Shown here: in pieces, positions 1 through 5,815 of the stretch
How the letters are laid out: every line of letters begins with the position of its first letter
Position numbering within the stretch: position 1 is the first letter of the stretch
Source of the DNA: an uncultured Oscillospiraceae bacterium
GTDB lineage: Bacteria; Bacillota; Clostridia; Oscillospirales; Acutalibacteraceae
NCBI GenBank assembly: GCA_900546735.1
Contig: URDW01000101.1
Span: forward strand, 1 to 7,503
Length of the DNA: 7,503 bases
Direction of reading: 5' to 3'
The notes under the pieces: generated by a model
What the model saw: only the letters and a program-made list of their open reading frames with translations
Databases searched by the model: none
What the model was told of the DNA's origin: nothing
Translations under genes and position numbers: made by a program

Positions 1-137
1 GCCTGCCGCAGGCAAAAGTAGAGGCAAAAGCGTTTTTAGAAGTCATAAAAGACTGGACAAAAGACGACCTGGCCTACCCGACTTTGCCGGCAACGCCTGA
101 AGAAGCAGACGGCCACCCTTCAGAAGCAAACACCTAA
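1..137 (+). CDS. C-terminal end of an unidentified protein (5' partial)
   Basis: An open frame enters from the left edge (first full codon at base 3) and ends at TAA 135-137, giving 44 residues. The residues include a charged, helix-like stretch (KVEAKAFLEVIKDW), then TKDDLAYPTLPATPEEAD and a polar tail ending SEANT. The frame has no internal stop, and the mix of helix followed by a Pro/Glu-rich tail looks like a genuine protein C-terminus. I do not recognise the family. No signal peptide, membrane segment or catalytic motif can be judged from so little. No terminator hairpin is seen between its stop and the promoter-like region of the next gene, so read-through into the regulator gene is possible. 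It could still be a chance open frame, since the evidence is only frame continuity and composition. Confidence 0.5.
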   Translation, partial: LPQAKVEAKAFLEVIKDWTKDDLAYPTLPATPEEADGHPSEANT

Positions 138-179
138 AAAGCGCATGGTTCTGCCGATTTCTGCAAATGTTAACTTTGG

Positions 180-233
180 TTGACAATCTTCCAAGCAGAA
201 TTGGTAGAAAAAAGTGACAGCAGAATTTATACT
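180..233 (+). promoter_or_regulatory. Probable promoter region of the XRE regulator gene
   Basis: TATACT at 228-233 is a good -10 hexamer. It would start transcription near 240, just before the ribosome binding site (AGGAAGAG, 247-254). The sequence 17 bases upstream is a poor -35. A perfect TTGACA lies at 180-185, but it is too far from TATACT and pairs only with the weak TAGAAA at 205-210 (19-base spacer). Two alternative promoters, or one that needs an activator, are both possible. The hexamers are read by eye and no start site is known. Confidence 0.4.
195..227 (+). repeat. Direct repeat GCAGAATT, possible operator
   Basis: GCAGAATT occurs at 195-202 and again at 220-227, start to start 25 bases apart. 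The second copy directly abuts the TATACT -10 element. TGACA also occurs twice nearby (181-185 and 215-219). Direct repeats around a core promoter immediately ahead of a DNA-binding protein gene are a plausible autoregulatory site, but 8-mers can recur by chance and no binding motif is recognised. Confidence 0.3.
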
Positions 234-259
234 GGGAGCAAAGAACAGGAAGAGTAGAA

Positions 260-1054
260 ATGGCCTTTAAAGAAAATCTGATTCAACTGCGCAAACAGCA
301 CGGATTGTCGCAGGAAAAACTGGGAGAACAGCTGAATGTTTCCCGCCAAACCATTTCCAAATGGGAGCTTGGCGCAACGACGCCGGAGCTGGAAAAGCTG
401 ATCAGTTTAAGCCAGCTGTTTCAAGTTTCCATTGATACGCTTGTAGACAATGATTGCAGCCCGGAACAGGAAACGAACGATGCACAGGAAGCCGTCTGCG
501 ACACCGCAGCGGCAACGCACCGGGCGTTTACTGAAAATCTGTTTCACTATGAGTTCCAAAGCCAAACCAAGGTCGCCGGTATTCCGCTTATACACATTAA
601 TATTGGGTATGGATTTCGCAAGGCAACCGGTATCGTCGCGATCGGCAACTCTGCGCGCGGCCTTTTGGCCATCGGCGGCATAGCGATCGGTCTTATTTCC
701 ATCGGCGGCATAGCCTTTGGGCTTTTTTCGGTAGGCGGGATCGCACTTGCACTGTTTTTAGCATTGGGCGGAATCAGTCTGGCTCCGCTGGCTGTTGGCA
801 TTCTGGCTTTCGGCTGGATCGCCATAGGGCTTTGCGGCATTGGCGTTTATGCCGTTGGCGGCGCAGCCATTGCCGAACGCATTGCCTGCGGCGGCTGGGC
901 AGATGCGCACATAGCGGTCGGCGGCAATTCCTCCGGTGTTTTTACGTTTGATAGTGACGAACACCCTTTGTTTGAAGAATTCAAAAAAATCGTACTGCAG
1001 GAATATCCACATATTTCACAATTAGTACTTGATTTTTTTGAAAGTATTTGGTAA
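260..1054 (+). CDS. XRE-family HTH regulator with C-terminal Gly/Ile repeat membrane-like domain
   Basis: The 264-residue product starts with a typical Cro/C1-type helix-turn-helix at about 4-61. It includes LRKQHGLSQEKLGEQL, the recognition-helix region NVSRQTISKWELG and the usual ISLSQLFQVSIDTL tail. Residues 65-100 are a polar linker. From about 106 to 222 the protein is rich in Gly, Ala, Ile and Leu, built on ten-residue repeats of the form GLxxxGGIAx with almost no charge. The last 40 residues return to charged soluble sequence (DEHPLFEEFKKIV). ATG 260 is preceded by AGGAAGAG. By family knowledge the HTH binds DNA, often at its own promoter. The hydrophobic repeats suggest membrane association or tight packing into a solenoid; which one cannot be told by eye. 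Similar HTH plus IGGIAIG-repeat proteins occur in clostridia, as I recall, with no function I can name. It could control the downstream peptide gene, whose promoter is flanked by inverted repeats. The HTH call is firm; the role of the tail is unknown. Confidence 0.88.
   Translation: MAFKENLIQLRKQHGLSQEKLGEQLNVSRQTISKWELGATTPELEKLISLSQLFQVSIDTLVDNDCSPEQETNDAQEAVCDTAAATHRAFTENLFHYEFQSQTKVAGIPLIHINIGYGFRKATGIVAIGNSARGLLAIGGIAIGLISIGGIAFGLFSVGGIALALFLALGGISLAPLAVGILAFGWIAIGLCGIGVYAVGGAAIAERIACGGWADAHIAVGGNSSGVFTFDSDEHPLFEEFKKIVLQEYPHISQLVLDFFESIW
629..748 (+). repeat. Four in-frame 30-base units encoding decapeptide repeats
   Basis: Residues 124-163 of the XRE protein fall into four ten-residue units. 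Units 2 to 4 follow GL-x-x-[I/V]GGIA-x closely, and unit 1 (starting GIVAIG) is more divergent. At DNA level ATCGGCGGCATAGC is repeated exactly in units 2 and 3, suggesting fairly recent duplication. Looser copies continue to about residue 200. Confidence 0.7.
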
Positions 1055-1067
1055 TATTATGGTGTAG

Positions 1068-1086
1068 TTAGACATTTTATGTCTAA
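1068..1086. repeat. Inverted repeat 1 upstream of peptide gene
   Basis: Perfect 8-base arms TTAGACAT and ATGTCTAA are separated by TTT. It begins 13 bases after the regulator stop codon. It lacks a GC-rich stem and T-tract, so it looks more like a protein-binding dyad than an intrinsic terminator. Its half-site core (TAGAC/GTCTA) is shared with the next dyad. Confidence 0.6.
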
Positions 1087-1109
1087 TTCGTCTAGTTTAA
1101 TAGACGAAT
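1086..1109. repeat. Inverted repeat 2 upstream of peptide gene
   Basis: Perfect 9-base arms ATTCGTCTA and TAGACGAAT are separated by GTTTAA. It shares base 1086 with the preceding dyad and carries the same TAGAC/GTCTA core, giving four half-sites within 42 bases. This is a candidate regulator-binding array about 25-65 bases upstream of the putative -35 element of the peptide gene, a position typical for activators. Confidence 0.6.
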
Positions 1110-1134
1110 ATCCAATACTGGTTGGCTGTTGGTC

Positions 1135-1160
1135 ATAACAGAACGACGAGTTTCTGTTAT
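1135..1160. repeat. Inverted repeat 3 overlapping the peptide promoter
   Basis: Perfect 9-base arms ATAACAGAA and TTCTGTTAT are separated by 8 bases. The dyad covers the whole putative -35 (1135-1140) and reaches into the -10 (1158-1163), the position expected of a repressor operator. Its sequence differs from dyads 1 and 2, so a different protein may bind it. Confidence 0.6.
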
Positions 1161-1163
1161 AAA
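1135..1163 (+). promoter_or_regulatory. Probable sigma-A promoter of the small peptide gene
   Basis: The putative -35 ATAACA (1135-1140, four of six matches to consensus) and -10 TATAAA (1158-1163, five of six) are separated by exactly 17 bases. Transcription would begin near 1170. This leaves a short leader that carries AAAGGAGGG at 1178-1186 and then ATG at 1193. The overlap with inverted repeat 3 suggests regulation at this promoter. Confidence 0.5.
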
Positions 1164-1192
1164 ATATCAAACTAAATAAAGGAGGGTTAAAC

Positions 1193-1327
1193 ATGGAGGC
1201 GATTTTTGATTTTGTGGAGAACATTCTGACCAATGCCGGCGTTGGTGAAGAAGCCATGAACATCATTACGCAGGTCTTTGACGGCATCACTGGTCTGTTC
1301 GACATGATCGGCAACCTGTTTGGTTAA
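1193..1327 (+). CDS. 44-residue acidic amphipathic peptide, possibly beta-type phenol-soluble-modulin-like
   Basis: ATG 1193 follows a near-perfect ribosome binding site (AAAGGAGGG, 1178-1186, 6-base spacing), and TAA is at 1325-1327. The product has 44 residues: seven Asp/Glu, no Lys, Arg, His or Cys, and hydrophobic residues at 3-4 residue spacing in two stretches (about 1-14 and 21-43) around a glycine break (NAGVGEE). It therefore reads as two amphipathic helices. It starts MEAIFDF and ends IGNLFG. As I recall, staphylococcal beta-class phenol-soluble modulins are also 44 residues, start MEGLF and end GKLFGF. The likeness is suggestive rather than proof of homology, and the net charge of about -7 is more acidic. 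No leader-peptide cleavage motif is visible, so if it acts outside the cell it would be exported as made, as modulins are. A dedicated promoter, dyads and terminator indicate a genuine, possibly highly expressed gene. Alternatives are a small membrane-binding regulator or a leaderless bacteriocin. Existence is well supported; function is inference. Confidence 0.8.
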   Translation: MEAIFDFVENILTNAGVGEEAMNIITQVFDGITGLFDMIGNLFG

Positions 1328-1345
1328 TGCAAACAAAAGAAAAAC

Positions 1346-1384
1346 AAAAAAACGACTTTCGGACAAACCGAAAGTCGTTTTTTT
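1346..1384. terminator. Bidirectional intrinsic terminator between convergent genes
   Basis: A perfect 17-base stem (1346-1362 with 1368-1384) encloses the loop ACAAA. The core arms are AACGACTTTCGG and CCGAAAGTCGTT, flanked by an A-run on the left and a T-run on the right. Each strand therefore gives a hairpin followed by a U-tract. It lies 18 bases after the peptide stop and 35 bases after the ABC gene stop on the other strand, so it can end both transcripts. Confidence 0.92.
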
Positions 1385-1419
1385 ATGCCAGAAAATTATA
1401 GATTACGAACATGCGCCGT

Positions 1420-4011
1420 TTACTCGCTGCGCAGCGCCGTTACGGGGTCTTTCTTTGCCGCAGCGTGCGCCGGGATCAACCCCGCGATCATGGTCAGCGC
1501 CACACTGACCAGAATCAGAACCAGTGCACCTGCCGGCGGCAAGGATGCAATGCCCGACACGCCCGACAGGTTTTGGATCACCGCATTGATCGGCAGGGAC
1601 AGAAGCAGCGTAGCCCCCACGCCGATCAGGCCGGCTGCAAGACCCACGATCGCCGTCTCGGCATTAAACACACGCGATATATCGCGCCGTGACGCACCCA
1701 GACTGCGTAAAACGCCGATTTCCTTTGTGCGTTCCAAAACAGAAATATATGTAATAATGCCGATCATAATGGAGGACACGACCAGCGAGATGGAAACGAA
1801 GCCGATCAGCAAATAGGTGATCATGTCGATCACGTCGGTAACGGAGGAAATCATCGTGCCGACCACATCGGTGTACTGAATGGCGGCGCTTTCTTCCCCC
1901 GCCTGCCGGCGTTCTGCATTATATGCGTCGATCGCAGCGAGCACGCTGTCGCGCGCACTGAAATCTTTCAAATACAGCTCAACTGTGGACGGCGTATCCG
2001 GATCGACAGCGCCCAGTGTCTGTAAATTTCCCTCGTAAGTGGAAGCGGCGTTTTCCATGTAATACGACAAAAATACAGAGCGCACCGATTCCGGCAGCAA
2101 TTCCAGCCGCGCGCGCTGCGCCTGCGGCAGAGCCTCCAGCACTTCATCCTGCGACATGTTCTGCGTGTCCATAAATGCGCTGCCGGTAAAGACATTCGTT
2201 TCTGGCGTCTCTTTTTGCGCCCGCACCACCGCGCTGTCGTTATTCAGTGCGATCATATGCTCTGTCAGCTCCGCTGTGTAACCGACCGTGCCCTCGATCA
2301 CCGCTGCGGCGGCATCGGCCGCCGGACGAATGATGCCGCTGATGCGCAGTGTTTCGGCAGAACCGAGCAAATCTTTCATAAATGCCTCGTCACTGCGGCG
2401 GTCAAGCCAGACGCCGTCCGCCTCCTCATAATAAGCCGCGTTGCTGACGGCCAAAAACTCCATGCCCAAAAGGTCGTCGTACGAAAAAGATGCGGTCTCA
2501 TATTCGTCACGGCGGATCGCTTCGCCGTTTTCAACCTTTGTGCGCAGTTCTTCAAACTCGGCCGCATCTTTCAGCCCAAGCGCATACATGGCCGTGTCGC
2601 TGATCGCATTGTTTTCATCGAGCACCAGAACAACGTCGTGGTAATCCTGCGGCCAGCTGCCGGCCAGAAGATCGTACTGGCTCTGCAAAAGCTCCGTATT
2701 GCCGATCATTTCCGTCCAGATCTCTTCTGTAACGTTGCCGTCCTCGCCCGTATACACAGGGCTGGGGTTGATTTGCGTTATCCTCTGCGTGTCTGCGCTG
2801 TAGACTTGCAGCTCCAGCCCGTACCCGTAGCGCACGGCGCTTGTATGCTGGCGGATGGAATTGCCGGCCTCACTGTCGAGATACGCCTTAAAAGCCGCCA
2901 GGTCATTGTGCTGTGTGCGCGGTGTTTCGCGCTGCAGTGTATCGCCGGCGAACCCGCTTTGCTGCACGCCGTCGGCCGGCTGTGCCTGTGCCCCCTCTTC
3001 CGATTCAGAAGCAGAGGACGATGTTTCCGCCGCACTGTCAGACAGATCGACGGCCTGGCTTTCAATAATAATGGGGTAAGAGGACAGCGTGTCGGTCTCA
3101 ATATCTGAAACATACGACTGCATACCGGAGGAAAGCGCCAGGATCAGCGCTATGCCGATAATGCCGATGCTGCCCGCAAAAGCCGTTAAAAATGTGCGCC
3201 CTTTTTTCGTGCGCAGGTTGTTGAAGCTGAGGGAAAGCGCTGTGCCGAACGACATGGATGTTTTGGGCAGGCGCTTTTTATCCACACCATGAGAATGGCG
3301 CAGCGGTCGTGCCGGTTCTTCCTCACCTGTTTCATAATACGGGTCACTGTCGCTGACGATCTGCCCGTCCAACAGCCGTACCGTACGCGTAGCGTATTGC
3401 TCAGCCAGTTCCGCGTTATGCGTGACCATGATGACAAGTCTGTCCTCGGCGATCTCCTGCAAAAGCTGCATGATCTGTATGCTCGTTTCCGAGTCCAGCG
3501 CACCGGTCGGTTCATCGGCCAGAAGAATGTCCGGATCATTGACAAGCGCACGGGCAATGGCGACGCGCTGCATCTGCCCGCCGGACAGCTGATTTGGCCT
3601 TTTATGCATATGCTCTTTTAAGCCGACCATGGCCAGTGCGCGGACTGCATGGCGACGGCGCCGTTTTTTAGATGCGCCGGAAATGGTCATAGCCAGTTCC
3701 ACGTTGGCCAGCACGCTTTGGTGCGGGATCAGGTTATAGCTTTGAAAAATAAAACCGACCGACCGGTTGCGGTAACGGTCCCAATCACGTTCCTTATAAG
3801 TATCGGTCGGCACGCCGCCGATCGACATCTGGCCGCTCGTATACCGGTCCAGCCCGCCGATGATGTTCAACATGGTCGTTTTGCCGGAACCGCTTTGTCC
3901 AAGAATGCAGACAAACTCTGAACGGCGAAATGTTAGGCTGACGTTTCGCAAAGCCGTTTGCTGAACCGTGCCGGTTTGGTAGGTCTTTACAATGTTTTCC
4001 AGTTTAAGCAT
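1420..4011 (-). CDS. MacB/FtsX-type ABC transporter, fused ATPase and permease
   Basis: ATG at 4011 is chosen because AGAGGA (4019-4024) lies 8 bases before it; an upstream TTG at 4047 falls in the preceding terminator. The product has 863 residues. The ATPase domain (1-225) shows Walker A GQSGSGKT (38-45), Q-loop Q90, signature LSGGQ (142-146), Walker B ILLADEP (162-168) and switch His198. A charged linker leads to TM1 (about 271-291), a large extracytoplasmic domain (about 295-728), then TM2 (731-755), the FtsX-type loop ERTKEIGVLRSLGAS (760-774), TM3 (784-806) and TM4 (827-846). This is the type VII (MacB) layout, which acts as a dimer coupling cytoplasmic ATP hydrolysis to movement of the outer domain. 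Family members export peptides or lipids or resist antimicrobial peptides; the substrate here is unknown. A Ser/Ala/Glu-rich stretch (319-354) interrupts the outer domain near its start. No membrane-fusion partner is visible. Adjacency to an amphipathic peptide gene hints at peptide handling, but the genes converge and are not co-transcribed. Confidence 0.92.
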   Translation of the reverse strand: MLKLENIVKTYQTGTVQQTALRNVSLTFRRSEFVCILGQSGSGKTTMLNIIGGLDRYTSGQMSIGGVPTDTYKERDWDRYRNRSVGFIFQSYNLIPHQSVLANVELAMTISGASKKRRRRHAVRALAMVGLKEHMHKRPNQLSGGQMQRVAIARALVNDPDILLADEPTGALDSETSIQIMQLLQEIAEDRLVIMVTHNAELAEQYATRTVRLLDGQIVSDSDPYYETGEEEPARPLRHSHGVDKKRLPKTSMSFGTALSLSFNNLRTKKGRTFLTAFAGSIGIIGIALILALSSGMQSYVSDIETDTLSSYPIIIESQAVDLSDSAAETSSSASESEEGAQAQPADGVQQSGFAGDTLQRETPRTQHNDLAAFKAYLDSEAGNSIRQHTSAVRYGYGLELQVYSADTQRITQINPSPVYTGEDGNVTEEIWTEMIGNTELLQSQYDLLAGSWPQDYHDVVLVLDENNAISDTAMYALGLKDAAEFEELRTKVENGEAIRRDEYETASFSYDDLLGMEFLAVSNAAYYEEADGVWLDRRSDEAFMKDLLGSAETLRISGIIRPAADAAAAVIEGTVGYTAELTEHMIALNNDSAVVRAQKETPETNVFTGSAFMDTQNMSQDEVLEALPQAQRARLELLPESVRSVFLSYYMENAASTYEGNLQTLGAVDPDTPSTVELYLKDFSARDSVLAAIDAYNAERRQAGEESAAIQYTDVVGTMISSVTDVIDMITYLLIGFVSISLVVSSIMIGIITYISVLERTKEIGVLRSLGASRRDISRVFNAETAIVGLAAGLIGVGATLLLSLPINAVIQNLSGVSGIASLPPAGALVLILVSVALTMIAGLIPAHAAAKKDPVTALRSE

Positions 4012-4018
4012 GTGACTT

Positions 4019-4024
4019 TCCTCT
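4019..4024 (-). promoter_or_regulatory. Ribosome binding site fixing the ABC gene start
   Basis: AGAGGA on the minus strand lies 8 bases before ATG 4011. It is the only good site near the 5' end, so it places the start at MLKLENIVKTY, the standard opening of an ABC ATPase domain, rather than at the in-frame TTG 36 bases upstream. Confidence 0.75.
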
Positions 4025-4045
4025 ATCTTGAACAGATGCCTATCC

Positions 4046-4088
4046 AAAAAAGCCGCAGATGAAACCGCAAGTCTGTTTCATCCGCGGC
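4046..4088 (-). terminator. Intrinsic terminator after the glucosidase gene
   Basis: On the minus strand a 14-base stem (4075-4088 pairing with 4052-4065) has one G-U wobble and a 9-base loop, followed by six T residues (4046-4051). On the plus strand the wobble would be an A-C mismatch, so the element is directional. It begins 6 bases after the glucosidase stop and ends 34 bases before the ABC start codon. Confidence 0.88.
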
Positions 4089-4094
4089 AATAAT

Positions 4095-5762
4095 TTACGC
4101 GCCGAAGCGGTAAACACGCAGCTCATACGGCCTGGTTTTAAAGCCGTTGCCGCTGATGCTGTCCGATTCGTAATTCCACAGCACACGTTCGCCTTTTTCG
4201 AGGTCGTAGCCGGCGGGCGCCTCAAACGCAACGTTCTTTTCGGTAAACGAACAGATGACCAAAAGCCTTTCCTGCCCAAGCACACGCTCGTACACATAAA
4301 GGTCGGGGCTGTTTTTGTAATACTCTTTATAGGTGCCGTCACGCACGACAGCACTTGCTTTTCTGAAACGGATCAGCTTTTTATAGAAGTTCAAAATGGA
4401 GTTGGGATCAGCCGCCTCTTTTTCCGCGTTGATCTCTTTATAATTCGGGTTTACATAAAACCACGGTTTGCCGGTCGTAAAACCGGCATTTTGTGCACCG
4501 CTCCACTGCATAGGCGTACGGGAATTGTCGCGCGTGGAAACGCGCGCGAGTTCCAGGCACTTTTCCTCGCCGAAAAGGCCCTTAAAGTTGTTAAAATTGT
4601 TTTTGGCAAACACGTCCACATACATATCGAGCCTGGGCAGAGAAATGTTCGTCATGCCGATCTCCTGCCCCTGGTAGACAAAAGGCGTGCCCTGCTGCAG
4701 CATATACATAGCGGCAAGCATTTTACCGCTTTCGGTGCGGTACTGTTCGCTGCCGTAACGGCTGATGATGCGCGGATGGTCATGGTTTTCCAGGTACAGC
4801 GTGTTCCAGGCGCGGCCGCGCAGTTTCTGCTGCCATGCGGAAAACGCCTTTTTCATTTTCTTTAAATGGAACTTGGTATGCAGAAAGTCCATCATAAAGC
4901 AGTCGGCTTCCTCATGCTGAAAATGAAACATCATGTCGAGTTCCTGCTTGTCGCCTTCTGTTATGTATTTCAATGCAGTATCCGGCGTCATCAGCGGCGC
5001 CTCGCCCACACAGAAACAATCGTATTCCTGCATGACCCGGCGGTATTCCGTCAAATACTTATGGATGTTTGGCCCGTTCAGGTAGTGTTCCATGCCGCAG
5101 GCAGCCGGGATCGGGAAGCCGTTCGGCAGACCCTCGCGCTTGGAGATGAACGTAATAACATCCTCGCGAAAACCGTCTACCCCCATATCGAGCCAGAAAC
5201 GCATGATGTCCTTAACTTCCTCGCGTACCTTCGGGTTGTCATGGTTCAGGTCGGGCTGCTTTTTGGCAAAGATGTGCAGGTAATATTCGCCGCGCTTTTC
5301 ATCATATTCCCAGGCCTTGCCCTCGAACAGACTGATCCAGTTGTTCGGGCGGCGTTTTTGGTGCGGCCCCTTGCCTTTGCGCCAGATATAATAATCGGCA
5401 TACGGCGAATTTTTATCTTTGCTCGCTTCGAACCAGGCGCATTCGTCTGACGTGTGGTTCACGACCAGATCCATAATGACTTTCATGCCGCGTTCGTGCG
5501 CACCGGCGAGGACCTTTTTGAACAGATCCAGGTCGCCGTATTCCGGATTGATATCTCGGTAATCGGCAATATCATAGCCGTAATCGGCATTGGGCGAAGG
5601 ATAAAGCGGTGAGAACCAAATGCAGTTCACACCCAGATCCTGCAGATAGTCGAGCTTGGAATACACGCCCTCCAGGTCGCCGATGCCGTCGCCGTTGCCG
5701 TCGCAAAAAGAGCGCGGCCAGATCTGGTAAACGACAAGGTCCTTGTACCACTGATTGTTCAT
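4095..5762 (-). CDS. GH13 subfamily 31 alpha-glucosidase, probable oligo-1,6-glucosidase
   Basis: The 555-residue product hydrolyses terminal alpha-glucosidic bonds, most likely alpha-1,6 links of isomalto-oligosaccharides, in the cytoplasm; there is no signal peptide. The opening WYKDLVVYQIWPRSFCDGNGDG and the calcium-site-like DGNGDGIGD are typical. GH13 conserved regions follow: DLVVNH (98-103), QPDLN (169-173, the mark of the oligo-1,6-glucosidase group), GFREDV with nucleophile Asp201, acid/base Glu254 in VGEAP, and transition-state Asp328 in NHD. The spacing closely matches known enzymes of about 555-560 residues. Val202 follows the nucleophile; in this subfamily Val there goes with alpha-1,6 preference, while Thr or Ala goes with alpha-1,4. 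ISKREGLPNG and LNGPNIHKYL also match the oligo-1,6 type. ATG 5762 has GAGGGGG six bases upstream; an in-frame TTG at 5777 overlaps that site and is unlikely. The gene lies 33 bases after the ATPase-like gene and is followed by a terminator. Dextran glucosidase or trehalose-6-phosphate hydrolase are less likely alternatives. Confidence 0.93.
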   Translation of the reverse strand: MNNQWYKDLVVYQIWPRSFCDGNGDGIGDLEGVYSKLDYLQDLGVNCIWFSPLYPSPNADYGYDIADYRDINPEYGDLDLFKKVLAGAHERGMKVIMDLVVNHTSDECAWFEASKDKNSPYADYYIWRKGKGPHQKRRPNNWISLFEGKAWEYDEKRGEYYLHIFAKKQPDLNHDNPKVREEVKDIMRFWLDMGVDGFREDVITFISKREGLPNGFPIPAACGMEHYLNGPNIHKYLTEYRRVMQEYDCFCVGEAPLMTPDTALKYITEGDKQELDMMFHFQHEEADCFMMDFLHTKFHLKKMKKAFSAWQQKLRGRAWNTLYLENHDHPRIISRYGSEQYRTESGKMLAAMYMLQQGTPFVYQGQEIGMTNISLPRLDMYVDVFAKNNFNNFKGLFGEEKCLELARVSTRDNSRTPMQWSGAQNAGFTTGKPWFYVNPNYKEINAEKEAADPNSILNFYKKLIRFRKASAVVRDGTYKEYYKNSPDLYVYERVLGQERLLVICSFTEKNVAFEAPAGYDLEKGERVLWNYESDSISGNGFKTRPYELRVYRFGA

Positions 5763-5768
5763 AATGAT

Positions 5769-5775
5769 CCCCCTC
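5769..5775 (-). promoter_or_regulatory. Ribosome binding site fixing the glucosidase start
   Basis: GAGGGGG on the minus strand ends 6 bases before ATG 5762. It overlaps the upstream in-frame TTG (5775-5777), which rules that TTG out as the likely start. Confidence 0.8.
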
Positions 5776-5790
5776 AAATATATTTATTTA

Positions 5791-5815
5791 TGCGCTCAGA
5801 CGCCGTTTGAGCGCA
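5791..5815 (-). terminator. Hairpin over the stop codon of the ATPase-like gene, possible weak terminator
   Basis: Perfect 8-base arms TGCGCTCA and TGAGCGCA enclose a 9-base loop. The hairpin contains the last codons and the TGA stop (5796-5798). On the minus strand it is followed by an AT-rich run (TAAATAAATATATTT) rather than a clean U-tract. It may be a weak terminator or an RNA stability or processing element that sets different expression of the two genes. Partial read-through to the glucosidase gene is expected. Confidence 0.5.

Noticed and set aside
1..13. Perfect palindrome GCCTGC-C-GCAGGC at the contig start
   Set aside because: It lies inside an open coding frame, is short, and has no T-tract; most likely chance.
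547..840. Minus-strand proline/methionine-rich repeat frame (97 residues)
   Set aside because: It is the antisense shadow of the decapeptide repeats of the XRE protein.
1057..1314. Minus-strand frame of 85 residues opposite the peptide gene
   Set aside because: It covers the dyads and the peptide gene in antisense and has no convincing domain. The plus-strand peptide has the ribosome binding site, promoter and terminator.
2215..3108. Plus-strand frame of 297 residues antisense to the ABC gene
   Set aside because: It lies wholly within the well-supported ABC transporter gene, is rich in Arg, His and Cys with no recognisable domain, and is a by-product of GC-rich codon use on the other strand.
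4012..4047. Alternative TTG start adding 12 residues to the ABC protein
   Set aside because: It lies in the T-tract region of the preceding terminator. ATG 4011 has a proper ribosome binding site and gives the normal start of an ABC domain.
4059..5450. Two plus-strand frames (268 and 194 residues) antisense to the glucosidase
   Set aside because: They mirror a GH13 gene with all catalytic motifs intact; no ribosome binding site or family signature was seen.
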